Positions 34,876 through 43,966 of a stretch of DNA of 64,000 nucleotides are shown one piece after another (positions within the stretch are counted from its first letter, which is position 1; each line of letters begins with the position of its first letter). Source of the stretch: CADEEN01 sp963816315 (GTDB lineage: Bacteria > Pseudomonadota > Gammaproteobacteria > Burkholderiales > Burkholderiaceae_C); assembly GCA_963816315.1 (NCBI GenBank), contig CAWFJZ010000008.1:62001-126000 (forward strand), in the 5' to 3' direction. The notes beneath the pieces were generated by a model that saw only the letters and a list, made by a program, of their open reading frames with translations, was not told the origin of the DNA and searched no databases. Both the position numbers and the translations under genes were made by a program.

Positions 34876-35883
34876 CTACGCGGCGTCGCGGTGGTACGCC
34901 GTCACCCGCTCGACCTCGTTCTTCGAGCCCAGCACCACGGCCACACGCTGGTGCAGTTTGCCCGGCATCAGATCCATGATGCGCTGCTCGCCGTTGGTCG
35001 CCGCGCCGCCGGCCTGCTCGACCAGAAACGCCATCGGGTTGGCTTCGTACATCAGGCGCAGCTTGCCGGGTTTGTCGGGTTCGCGCGCGTCCCACGGGTA
35101 GAGGAACACACCGCCGCGCGAGAGGATGCGGTGCACGTCGGCGACCATGCTGCCGACCCAGCGCATGTTGAAGTCCTTGCCGCGTGAGCCTGTCGTGCCC
35201 GCGAGGCACTCGTCGATATAGCGCTTCATCGGCGGCGCCCAGTGGCGCAGGTTGCTCATGTTGACGGCGAACTCCTGCGTGTCGTCGGGGATGCGCAGGT
35301 TCTCTTCCGTCAGCACCCACGAGCCCATCTCGCGGTCGAGCGTGAACACGGTGACGCCGTTGCCGACGGTCAGCACGAGCGTGGTCTGCGGGCCATAGAC
35401 GCAGTAGCCGGCCGCGGCCTGGAACTTGCCGGGTTGCAGGAAGTCGTCTTCGCTGACGCCATGCTGGTGGCCGACCTTGCGCAGCACCGAGAAGATGGTG
35501 CCGATGCTGACGTTGACGTCGATGTTGGACGAGCCGTCGAGCGGATCGAACAGCAGCAGGTATTCGCCCTGCGGCCAGCGGTTCGGCACGGCGTGGATGC
35601 CGTCCATCTCTTCGCTGGCCATCGCCGCCAGGTGGCCGCCCCATTCGTTGGCTTCGATCAGCACCTCGTTGCTGATGACGTCGAGTTTTTTCTGCACCTC
35701 GCCTTGCACGTTCTCGGTGTGCGCGGTGCCGAGCACGTCGCCGAGCGCGCCCTTGTTGACCGAGATGGCGATGGCCTTGCAGGCGCGGGCGACGATCTCG
35801 ATCAACAGCCGCAACTGGCCGGGGATGCGGCCGTGCTCGCGCTGTTGCTCGACGAGGTATTGGGTGAGGCTGATGCGTTTCAT
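34876..35883 (-). CDS. fbp: Fructose-1,6-bisphosphatase class I
   Basis: 335 residues, full length for the class. Catalytic metal-binding motif LLFDPLDGSSNIDVN (about 110-124); ASEEMD segment near 89-94; GKLRLMYEANPMAFLVEQAGG at the sugar-phosphate site. It hydrolyses FBP to fructose-6-phosphate in gluconeogenesis. The ATG at 35883 comes directly after a copy of the GC-rich repeat, and overlaps nothing downstream. A PPi-PFK gene in the same region could catalyse the same interconversion. Confidence 0.95.
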   Translation of the reverse strand: MKRISLTQYLVEQQREHGRIPGQLRLLIEIVARACKAIAISVNKGALGDVLGTAHTENVQGEVQKKLDVISNEVLIEANEWGGHLAAMASEEMDGIHAVPNRWPQGEYLLLFDPLDGSSNIDVNVSIGTIFSVLRKVGHQHGVSEDDFLQPGKFQAAAGYCVYGPQTTLVLTVGNGVTVFTLDREMGSWVLTEENLRIPDDTQEFAVNMSNLRHWAPPMKRYIDECLAGTTGSRGKDFNMRWVGSMVADVHRILSRGGVFLYPWDAREPDKPGKLRLMYEANPMAFLVEQAGGAATNGEQRIMDLMPGKLHQRVAVVLGSKNEVERVTAYHRDAA

Positions 35884-35884
35884 T

Positions 35885-38625
35885 TCATGGCGCCTGGCGC
35901 CCGAAGCCACTGGGCGCCCCCTCGGGGGCTGGGCGTGCGACGTGGGGGTTGCATCCGCTTTCCTTGAGCGCGCGCTCGACGATCTCGCGCACGCCCGCCG
36001 ACAAGTCCTTCTTCTCCGCCACACGCACGATCGCTTCGCGCGCGGCGCTGCGGTACGGCTCGGCAAGGTGCATCCAGCGGTCCATCGCGCGCGCAATGCG
36101 CGCGGCCAGCGAGCTGTTGAAGCCGTCGATCTCGCGCACGGCATCGGCCCACAGCACGTAGCCTGCCGCATCGGTGCGGTGAAAGGCGGCCGGGTTCTGC
36201 GTGCAGAAGACCTGGATCAGGCTGCGCGCGCGGTTCGGGTTGGTGAAGGTGTAGTCGGCGTGTTGCAGCAACTGCTTCACGCGCGCGAAGGCGCGGCCGT
36301 CGGCGCGTTCGGGCATCTGCGCTTGCAGCGCGAACCACTTGTCGATGACCAGCGCTTCGTGCTTGAAGCGGTCGTGGAAGTGGTCGAGCGCGCGCTCGGC
36401 GAGCTCGGCGTGCGACTCGGTCAATGCAGCCAGCGCACCGAGGCGCTCGGTCATGTTGCCGGCGTCCTTGACGCGCTGGTAGGCGCGGCCGGGCCACGTG
36501 GCGTCGCCGGTTTTCATGGCATCGAGGCAGAGCATGCACAGCGCCAGGTTGGCCAAGGCGCGCTGGCCGGCGGCTTGCGGGTCGGGGCTGTACGCGCCCT
36601 TGACCTGGTGCGCGTCGAAGGCCCAGGCCCAGTCGTTGCGCAACTCGCGCGCCAGTTGCGCCAGCATCACCTCGCGCACCGCATGCACGCGCTGCGGGTT
36701 GACGCTGGCCAGCTGTTCGGCGAGCAGGTTCTCGTCGGGCAGCGTCAGCACCAGCGCCTTGAACGCGGCGTCGAGTTGCGGATGCCGCAGCACGCTGCGC
36801 ATGGCGTCGATGAACGGCTCGTCGAGCAGCGGCTCGCGATCGCCCTTGATCGCGCCGAGCAAGCGGTTCAGCGCCAGGCGCTGCCCGCACTCCCAGCGGT
36901 TGAACGGGTCGCTGTCGTGCTGCAGCAGCACCAGCAGGTCGCCGTCGGACAGCGGCTCGGTCAGGATCACCGGCGCCGAGAAGCCGCGCAGCAGCGAGGG
37001 CACCGGCTCGGCATCGACGTTGACGAAGGTGTAGAAGTTGCGCGCCTCGTCGAGCACCAGCACGCGCTCCGGCGCGTCGAACGCCGGCTCGTCTTCGAGC
37101 TGCACCGGCAACGCGCGGCCGTCGCGGCCGATCAGGCCCAGCGTCATCGGAATCACCTGCGGCAGCTTGCCGTCGCCCAACTGCTGCTCGAAGCCGAGCG
37201 TGTAGGTGCGGGTGTGCGCGTCCCAGCGGCCGCGCGCGGCGACGCGCGGCGTGCCCGACTGCGAGTACCAGCGCTTGAAGGCGTCGAGCCTTGTGGTCAA
37301 GGCGCTGGCGGGGTTGGCGTCGGCGATCGCTTGCGCGAAGTCGTCGCAGGTCACGGCCTGGCCGTCGTGGCGCTGGAAGTACAGGTCCATGCCGCGGCGA
37401 AAACCCTCGCGGCCGACCAGCGTGGCCATCATGCGCACGACCTCGGCGCCTTTTTCATAGACGGTGGGGGTGTAGAAGTTGTCGATCTCGACATACGCGT
37501 CGGGCCGCACCGGGTGCGCCATCGAGCCGGCGTCTTCGGGGAACTGCATCGCGCGCAGGCGCTTCACGTCGCCGATGCGGTTGACGGCGCGGGCGCTGTC
37601 GGAGCCCGCCATGTCCATCGAGAACTCCTGATCGCGATAGACCGTCAGGCCTTCTTTCAGCGAGAGCTGGAACCAGTCGCGGCAGGTGATGCGGTTGCCG
37701 GTCCAGTTGTGGAAGTACTCGTGGCCGACCACGGCTTCGATGCCGTGGTAGTCGCGTGTCGGTGGCGGTGGCGGGGCTGGCCAGCACGTACTGCGTGTTG
37801 AAGATGTTCAGGCCCTTGTTCTCCATCGCGCCCATGTTGAAGTCGCCGACGGCAACGATCATGAAGCGCTCCAGATCGAGCGGCAGGCCGAAGCGGTGCT
37901 CGTCCCAGACGATCGAGGCGACCAGCGACGCCATCGCATGCTCGGTCTTGTCGATGTCGTCGCGGTGGGTGTAGATCTCGAGCAGATGGTCCTTGCCCGA
38001 GCGTGTCTTGATCTGCTGGCGGCGCACCGAGAGCTTGCCGGCGACGAGCGCGAACAGGTAGCTCGGCTTCGGAAACGGGTCGTGCCATTTGGCGAAGTGG
38101 CGGCCGTTGTCCAGCGTGCCTTCTTCGACCAGGTTGCCGTTGGACAGCAGCACCGGGTACTTGCTCTTGTCGGCGCGCAGCGTCACCGTGAACACCGCCA
38201 TCACGTCCGGCCGGTCGAGGAAGTAGGTGATGCGGCGAAACCCTTCGGCTTCGCACTGCGTGAACAGGCCCGAGCCCGAGGCGTACAGGCCCGAGAGCTG
38301 CTTGTTCTTGTCGGGCGCGCAGGTGGTGCGCAGCTCGAGCGTGAACGTGTCGGCCTCGGGCGGGTTGTCGATGATCAGCTCGCCGCTCGCCGCCGTGGCG
38401 AAAAGTCACGCTCTGCCCGTCGGCCATCACGCGCAGCAGCGTGATGCCGTCGCCGTGCAGCACCAGCGGGGCCCGCGCGACTTTGGCATTGCGCTCGACG
38501 GCGAGCTTGCTGCCGACGATCGTCTTGGCGCCGTCGAGGTCGAAGGTCAGGTCGGCCTTGCGAATCCAGAACGGCGGTTCGGCGTAGTCCTCGCGGCGGA
38601 TCAGGGGCGCAGTGCCTTCACGCAT
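35885..38625 (-). CDS. pepN: Aminopeptidase N (M1 zinc metallopeptidase); two frameshifts
   Basis: About 912 residues after removing two extra bases (in the T-run at 38401-38404, and near 37754). Substrate motif GAMEN is in DFNMGAMENKGL (about 262) and zinc motif HEYFHNW at about 300; ATSVNPQRVHAVREV-type C-terminal helical domain follows. It trims N-terminal residues from peptides in the cytoplasm. Start: ATG 38625 gives MREGTAPLIRRED; 38631 and 38637 are alternatives; all overlap the end of the HAD phosphatase gene. The last roughly 20 residues (NPHVARPAPEGAPSGFGRQAP) are translated from the GC-rich repeat copy B. Confidence 0.88.
35889..35951 (-). repeat. GC-rich hairpin leader repeat, copy B (inside pepN 3' end)
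   Basis: Read on the minus strand: AACCCCCACGTCGCACGCCC, then GCCCCCGAGGGGGC, then AGTGGCTTCGGGCGCC, ending just before the fbp start. It is most like copy E (58779-58854), sharing AACCCCCACGTCGC and CAGTGGCTTCGGGCG. It lies within the coding frame of pepN and supplies its C-terminus. Confidence 0.88.
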
Positions 38626-39313
38626 CAGCATCAACATGGTTGTTGTTCTCCATCAGCTTCGTGAACCAGGCCGCTTGTGGCAGCCCGGCGTAGTGGAGGG
38701 TCGCAGCGAGTACGTGCGGCCCTGCGAGTTCTTCAGCCGTATGGCCGGTGCACACCGCCACCGCGCGCATGCCGGCGCGGCGCGCGGCTTCGATGCCGAG
38801 CGGCGCGTCTTCGAAGACGATGCAGTGTTCGGGCGCCACGTTCAGGCGCCGCGCCACTTCGAGAAAGATCGCCGGCTCGGGCTTGCCGGGCAGGCCCTCG
38901 TCGCCACCGACGATGGCGTGCGGCGCGTCGGGCAGCGCGAGGTGTTCGAGCGCGAAGGCGATGTTGTGCGCGTCACCGGCGGTGCCGACGCCGATCTTGA
39001 ATCCCAGCGCGCGCGCGTGCGCCGCAAAGGCGCGAAAGCCGCTCACTTCGCGAAACGCCGGTGGCGCGAACGCCTTGCGGTACAGCGCTTCTTTCTGCCG
39101 CACGAGCGTCAACGACTCTTCATGCCCGATCGGCCGCCCGAACAGCTCCTGCATGCACTCGGCACCGGTGCGGCCGCTCGTGCGCCGCATGATTTCGTCG
39201 ATGCTCATGCCGATGCCGTGCAGCGCCGCAAAGTCGATCCACGACGTGCGGTGGAACGGCATCGAGTCGATCATCGTGCCGTCCATGTCGAAGATCAGCG
39301 CTTCGGTTCTCAT
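38618..39313 (-). CDS. HAD-superfamily hydrolase (beta-phosphoglucomutase-like phosphatase)
   Basis: 231 residues. Motif I IFDMDGTMIDS with nucleophile Asp and acid/base Asp; cap domain follows; motif III KPEPAIF Lys; motif IV FEDAPLGIEAA. Sequence and cap position fit the beta-PGM/sugar-phosphatase subfamily; substrate not evident. The ATG overlaps the prfB stop (ATGA), so it is translated with prfB; its end overlaps the pepN start. Confidence 0.88.
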   Translation of the reverse strand: MRTEALIFDMDGTMIDSMPFHRTSWIDFAALHGIGMSIDEIMRRTSGRTGAECMQELFGRPIGHEESLTLVRQKEALYRKAFAPPAFREVSGFRAFAAHARALGFKIGVGTAGDAHNIAFALEHLALPDAPHAIVGGDEGLPGKPEPAIFLEVARRLNVAPEHCIVFEDAPLGIEAARRAGMRAVAVCTGHTAEELAGPHVLAATLHYAGLPQAAWFTKLMENNNHVDADA

Positions 39314-40414
39314 ACGCCCTGTTTGAGCGAAGCCTGGATGAACACATCGAGATCACCGTCCAGCACCTTCTGCGTGTTGCTGATCTCGACGTTGGTGCGC
39401 AAGTCCTTGATGCGGCTGTTGTCGAGCACGTAGCTGCGGATCTGGTGGCCCCAGCCGACATCGGTCTTGCTGTCTTCCAACTTCTGCTGCGCCACGCGCT
39501 GCTTCTGCATCTCATGCTCGTACAGGCGCGAGCGCAGCATCTGCCAGGCTTCGTCGCGGTTGCGGTGTTGCGAGCGGTCGTTCTGGCACTGCACGACGAT
39601 GTTGGTCGGGATGTGCGTCAGGCGCACGGCCGAGTCGGTCTTGTTGATGTGCTGGCCGCCGGCGCCGCTGGCGCGAAAGGTATCGACGCGCACGTCGGCC
39701 GGGTTGATTTCGATCTCGATCGAGTCATCGACTTCCGGATAGACGAACAGCGAGGCGAACGACGTGTGCCGGCCGCCCGACGAATCGAACGGGCTCTTCC
39801 TCACCAGGCGGTGCACGCCGGTCTCGGTGCGCAAATGGCCGAAGGCGTAGTCGCCCTCGACCTTGATCGTCGCCGAGCGGATGCCGGCGACGTCGCCTTC
39901 GGTCTCTTCCATGACCTCGGTCTTGAAGCCTTTGCGCTCGCAGTACTTCAGGTACTGGCGCAGCAGCATCGCGGCCCAGTCGCAGGCTTCGGTGCCGCCG
40001 GCGCCGGCCTGGATGTCGATGAAGCAGTTCAGCGGATCGGCCGGGTTGTTGAACATGCGGCGGAACTCGAGCTGCGCCACCGTCTCGCCGAGCTGGGCGG
40101 CTTCGGCCTCGATCGTCGCCAGCGCCGGCAGGTCGTCGTCGGCCTTCGACATCTCGAACAACTCGCTGTTGTCCGACAGGTTGCTCGCCAAATGGTCGAT
40201 CGTTGCGACCACGGTCTCCAGCAACTTCTTCTCGCGCCCGAGTTCCTGCGCGCGCTTCGGTTCGTTCCAGACGTTCGGGTTCTCGAGCGCGGCGTTGACC
40301 TCGTTCAGGCGCAGTGATTTGCGCTCGTAGTCAAAGATACCCCCGAAGCGCTTCGGTGCGCTCTGCGAGGTCGGCGAGCAACGCGCCGATCTGATTGATG
40401 CGTTCGATGTCCAT
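39310..40414 (-). CDS. prfB: Peptide chain release factor 2 with programmed +1 frameshift
   Basis: 367 residues after frameshift. Codons 1-27 read MDIERINQIGALLADLAERT..., then an in-frame TGA, and the rest continues in the +1 frame from DYERKSLRLNEVN. SPF recognition motif in VRKSPFDSSGGRH and the GGQ hydrolysis motif in RASGAGGQHINKTDSAVR are intact. RF2 terminates at UGA and UAA; its own UGA makes the frameshift depend on RF2 level, giving autoregulation. Unlike other breaks in the window, this one is real biology. Confidence 0.97.
40331..40346 (-). promoter_or_regulatory. prfB programmed frameshift site
   Basis: Minus-strand sequence CGGGGGTATCTTTGAC: an internal Shine-Dalgarno-like GGGGG, three bases, then slippery CTT, stop TGA and C. 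It matches the conserved RF2 recoding signal (AGGGGGTATCTTTGAC in E. coli) except for the first base. Confidence 0.97.
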
Positions 40415-40608
40415 AGAGCCAACCCGAATTTTTCGAAGGCGCGGATTGTCTCACGCAGGTCACTTTTGAGGGTTAGTCCCGTGGGGGTTTGCCAGCGACG
40501 GTAAGCGTTTGTCAGAAAGCCGTAAGCGCTGGCGAACGACAGTACAGCCCATGGCACTCGGCATGAGTGCGCGTTCGTCATTTGCAATGCTGGCCTTCCT
40601 GAATCTGC

Positions 40609-40884
40609 GTGCAACTCGTGCTGTACATCCCGCTGCTGGCGCTGGCCGGGCAGGGTGCGCTGTATGTGTTGGCCGGACCGAAGCGCGACAGCAATTTCTT
40701 CTACCGCTTGCTGCAGTTGCTGTCCAAGCCGTTCACCGTGGTCGTGCGCAAGCTGACACCGAAGCTGGTGGCCGACACGCATGTGCCGATCGTCACTTTC
40801 TTCCTTGTGCTGATCATCTACTTCGTCGTCACCTTCGAGCGCATCGACCTGTGCATGCGCATCGGCCTGGAGCATTGCCGATGA
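40609..40884 (+). CDS. Small two-helix membrane protein
   Basis: 91 residues from a GTG at 40609. Two hydrophobic segments: LVLYIPLLALAGQGALYVLA (3-22) and PIVTFFLVLIIYFVVTFERI (63-82), linked by a basic amphipathic stretch (KPFTVVVRKLTPK). YggT-like in outline but no firm family match. Its TGA overlaps the ATG of the TPR gene, so they are coupled. Function unknown. Confidence 0.7.
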   Translation: MQLVLYIPLLALAGQGALYVLAGPKRDSNFFYRLLQLLSKPFTVVVRKLTPKLVADTHVPIVTFFLVLIIYFVVTFERIDLCMRIGLEHCR

Positions 40885-41444
40885 ACCTCGCCTACCAGTG
40901 GTGCAAGGTCAGCGCGATGGCGTGGCTCGTCATCGGTCGGCCGAAGCAGGCCGAGGCCGTGTTCGACGAGATGCTGCGCCGTTGGCCGGGCGATGCTTAT
41001 GCGTTGTCGAGCCGCTCGCATGTGCGCGCGCAGGCCGGCCGTCGCGACGAGGCCATCGCCGACCAGCAGGCGCTGATCGCGGCGCATCCGGATCGCAGCG
41101 CCGCCGACTGGTTCAACCTGGCCTACCTGTTCGAAGAGGCCGGCCGCCTGGCCGAGGCCGAGCCGGCGTTTCGCCGCGCGCTAGATCTCGACGCCAAGCT
41201 CGACCGCGCGTGGTACGGCCTCGGCCTGGTGCTGATCCGCCTGCAACGCCCTGACGAAGCGGTGGCGGCGCTGAAGCAGAACACCAAATTGCAGCCGATG
41301 AGCCCTTACGGCTGGTACCAGTTGGCGCGTGTGCATTTCGATCGCCGCGAGCCGGAAGAAGCCAGAAAGATCATTCGCCACCTCAAAGGCTTCGAGCCCA
41401 AGGTGGCGGCGCAACTGGAGCGGGAAACCGGCCTGGTGGCGTGA
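40881..41444 (+). CDS. Tetratricopeptide-repeat protein
   Basis: 187 residues from ATG 40881, overlapping the preceding stop. Helical TPR units: AWLVIGRPKQAEAVFDEMLRRWP, AIADQQALIAAHPDRSAADW, FEEAGRLAEAEPAFRRALDL, GLVLIRLQRPDEAVAALKQNTKL. No signal peptide; probably cytoplasmic, perhaps peripheral to the membrane partner. It may act as an assembly or interaction factor for this gene group. Confidence 0.8.
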   Translation: MNLAYQWCKVSAMAWLVIGRPKQAEAVFDEMLRRWPGDAYALSSRSHVRAQAGRRDEAIADQQALIAAHPDRSAADWFNLAYLFEEAGRLAEAEPAFRRALDLDAKLDRAWYGLGLVLIRLQRPDEAVAALKQNTKLQPMSPYGWYQLARVHFDRREPEEARKIIRHLKGFEPKVAAQLERETGLVA

Positions 41445-41518
41445 GCGGCGTTCTGAGTGAGTGAACGAGTGAGAGGGCCGGGCTGATCCCGGAAGCAAAA
41501 ACTGTTGGAGGCAAGACG

Positions 41519-41779
41519 ATGAGACAGATCTCGGAGAACCACCGCCAGTACTGGAACAAGAATTTGCGCATCACCGCAATCCTCTTGGCCATCTGGTTCG
41601 TGGTGACATTCGTCGTGGGCTACTACGCCCGCGACCTCAACTTCACCTTCTTCGGCTGGCCGTTCAGCGTCTGGATGGGCGGGCAGGGCGCGTTGATCGT
41701 GTACTGCGTGATCATCTGGTACTACGCCCGCTACATGAACAAGCTCGACATCGAGCACAACGTCCACGAGGAGGACTGA
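41519..41779 (+). CDS. DUF4212 small subunit of sodium:solute symporter
   Basis: 86 residues with two membrane segments (ITAILLAIWFVVTFVVGYYA and PFSVWMGGQGALIVYCVIIW). RxxxxYWxKNLRIT start and YYARYMNKLDIEHNV end fit DUF4212, the small partner usually encoded directly before VC_2705-type symporters. One base separates it from the symporter ATG; GGAGG precedes its own ATG. Confidence 0.92.
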   Translation: MRQISENHRQYWNKNLRITAILLAIWFVVTFVVGYYARDLNFTFFGWPFSVWMGGQGALIVYCVIIWYYARYMNKLDIEHNVHEED

Positions 41780-41780
41780 C

Positions 41781-43901
41781 ATGGCCGGCATGTTCGAACA
41801 CGGCGCCAAGATCGACACGGCGTCCACTGCAACTTTCAAGTCCCAGCTCAACAAGGTGTACGGCTGGTACACCGGCGGCTTCCTGGCCTTCATCCTGGTT
41901 CTGGCGGTGCTGGAACAGATGGGCCTGCCGAAGAACTGGATCGGTTTCATCTTCCTGCTCGCCACGGTGGGCCTGTATGCCGGCATCGGCATCATGAGCC
42001 GCACCACCGATGCCGCCGAGTACTACGTCGCCGGGCGGCGCGTGCCGGCGCTGTACAACGGCATGGCCACCGGCGCCGACTGGATGAGCGCGGCGTCGTT
42101 CATCGGCATGGCCGGCACGGTCTATCTCTCGGGCTACGGCGGTCTGGCCTTCATCATGGGCTGGACGGGCGGCTACTGCCTGGTGGCGCTGTTCCTGGCG
42201 CCGTACATGCGCAAGTTCGGCCAGTTCACGATCCCCGACTTTCTCGGCGCCCGCTTCGAAGGCAACCTGCCGCGCTTCATCGGCATCGTCGGCGCGATCC
42301 TGTGCTCGTTCACCTATGTCGTGGCGCAGATCTACGGCGTCGGCCTGATCACGACGCGCCTCACCGGCTTTGCCTTCGAGGTCGGCATCTTCGTCGGCCT
42401 GGGCGGCATCCTGGTGTGTTCGTTCCTGGGCGGCATGCGCGCCGTCACGTGGACGCAGGTCGCGCAGTACATCATCCTGATCGTGGCCTACATGGTTCCG
42501 GTGGTGTGGCTGTCGATCAAGCAGACCGGCGTGCCGATCCCGCAGGCGATCTACGGCTACCAGTTGGCCAAGATCACCGAGCGCGAGAAGCAGTTGATGG
42601 CCGATCCGAAGGAGCAGCAGGTCATCAACATCTTCAAGGAGCGCGCGGCCGCGGCCGATGCCAAGTTGAAGGATGTGCCGGCTGCGATGGCCGCCGATCT
42701 GGCGGCGGCGCAGAAGAAGGTCGACGACCTGAAGGCGGCCAACGGCCCGGTGGGCGACCTGCAAGCCGCCGAGCGCGCGCTGGCGGCGTTGCCGAAGAGT
42801 CTGGAGGATGCGAAGAAGGCCTACACGGCCGCCAAGACCGGCAGCGCCGCGCGCGCGGCGCCGCTGGCCGGCATGCCGCCGCATGCGCAGCAGTTCGCGG
42901 GCAACCCGGACGGCGACGACAAGGCCAAGGCCGCCTTCGACACCTCGCGCCGCAACTTCCTGGCGCTGATCTTCTGCCTGATGGTGGGCACGGCCGCGCT
43001 GCCGCACATCCTGATGCGCTACTACACCACGCCGTCGGTGAAGGAAGCGCGCGACTCGGTGACGTGGAGCCTGTTCTTCATCTTCCTGCTCTACTTCACG
43101 GCGCCGGCGCTGGCGGTGCTGGTCAAGTACGAGGTCTTCAACGTGCTCGTCGGCACGCCGTTCGACAAGCTGCCGGCGTGGATCAACAACTGGGCCAAGG
43201 TCGATCCGGCGTTGCTGTCGGTTGCCGACATCAACGGCGACGGCATCTTCCAGTTGGGCGAAATGCGCATCAGCGGCGACATCATCGTGCTGGCGACGCC
43301 GGAAATCGGTGGCCTGCCGTATGTCGTCTCGGGCATGGTGGCGGCGGGTGGCCTCGCGGCGGCTCTCTCCACGGCCGACGGCCTGCTGCTGACGATCGCC
43401 AACGCGCTCTCGCACGACCTGTACTACAAGATGATCGACCCGAACGCGCCGACGGCGCGCCGTGTCGCCATCTCGAAGGCCTTGCTCGTCGTCGTGGCGT
43501 TGGCCGCAGCCGGTGTCGCAGCGCAGAAGCCGGCGGACATCCTGTTCCTGGTCTCGGCGGCGTTCTCGTTCGCGGCAGCGACGTTCTTCCCGCCGCTGGT
43601 GCTCGGCATCTTCTGGAAGCGCGCCAACAAGTGGGGCGCCTCGCTGGGCATGATCGCCGGCCTGGGCACGACGTTCTACTACATGGCGACGACCCAGCCG
43701 TGGCTGCGCAGCGTCTTCGGCGTGACTTCGCCGGTCGAGCTGTGGTGGGGCATCTCGCCGATCTCGGCCGGCGTGTTCGGCGTGCCGGTGGGCCTGGCGG
43801 TGATCCTCATCGTCAGCCTGCTCACGCCGGCGCCGAGCCGCGAGACGCAGGAGCTCGTCGAGCATGTGCGTTATCCGGACCTGAAGCTGGGCAAAGCCTG
43901 A
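41781..43901 (+). CDS. Sodium:solute symporter, VC_2705 subfamily (acetate/organic-acid-like)
   Basis: 706 residues, SSS family. VAGRRVPALYNGMATGADWMSAASFIGMAG is the sodium/substrate-site helix region; ISGDIIVLATPEIGGLPYVVSGMVAAGGLAAALSTADG, in pieces, is typical of the ActP/VC_2705 branch. Between membrane helices there is a charged, coiled-coil-prone insert at about 265-395 (KQLMADPKEQQ ... PKSLEDAKKAYTAAKTG), and an EF-hand-like loop DINGDGIFQLGE at about 484-495. Likely imports acetate or similar carboxylates with Na+. Neighbouring DUF294 and exonuclease genes occur with it in related genomes. A strong terminator follows. Confidence 0.9.
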   Translation: MAGMFEHGAKIDTASTATFKSQLNKVYGWYTGGFLAFILVLAVLEQMGLPKNWIGFIFLLATVGLYAGIGIMSRTTDAAEYYVAGRRVPALYNGMATGADWMSAASFIGMAGTVYLSGYGGLAFIMGWTGGYCLVALFLAPYMRKFGQFTIPDFLGARFEGNLPRFIGIVGAILCSFTYVVAQIYGVGLITTRLTGFAFEVGIFVGLGGILVCSFLGGMRAVTWTQVAQYIILIVAYMVPVVWLSIKQTGVPIPQAIYGYQLAKITEREKQLMADPKEQQVINIFKERAAAADAKLKDVPAAMAADLAAAQKKVDDLKAANGPVGDLQAAERALAALPKSLEDAKKAYTAAKTGSAARAAPLAGMPPHAQQFAGNPDGDDKAKAAFDTSRRNFLALIFCLMVGTAALPHILMRYYTTPSVKEARDSVTWSLFFIFLLYFTAPALAVLVKYEVFNVLVGTPFDKLPAWINNWAKVDPALLSVADINGDGIFQLGEMRISGDIIVLATPEIGGLPYVVSGMVAAGGLAAALSTADGLLLTIANALSHDLYYKMIDPNAPTARRVAISKALLVVVALAAAGVAAQKPADILFLVSAAFSFAAATFFPPLVLGIFWKRANKWGASLGMIAGLGTTFYYMATTQPWLRSVFGVTSPVELWWGISPISAGVFGVPVGLAVILIVSLLTPAPSRETQELVEHVRYPDLKLGKA

Positions 43902-43925
43902 TCCCGGCCAAGACCGCAAGCAACC

Positions 43926-43954
43926 AAGGGCCCCGCAAGGGGCCCTTGTTCTTT
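43926..43954 (+). terminator. Rho-independent terminator after the symporter gene
   Basis: AAGGGCCCC-GCAA-GGGGCCCTT is a perfect 9-bp stem with GCAA tetraloop followed by GTTCTTT. It lies 24 bases after the symporter stop and just before the next gene's ATG at 43967. Confidence 0.9.
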
Positions 43955-43966
43955 ATGCTGGGCGGC

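Noticed and set aside
41712..43919. Long leftward open frame opposite the symporter gene
   Set aside because: Composition is Arg/Asp/His-rich shadow coding; the opposite strand encodes a clear membrane transporter.
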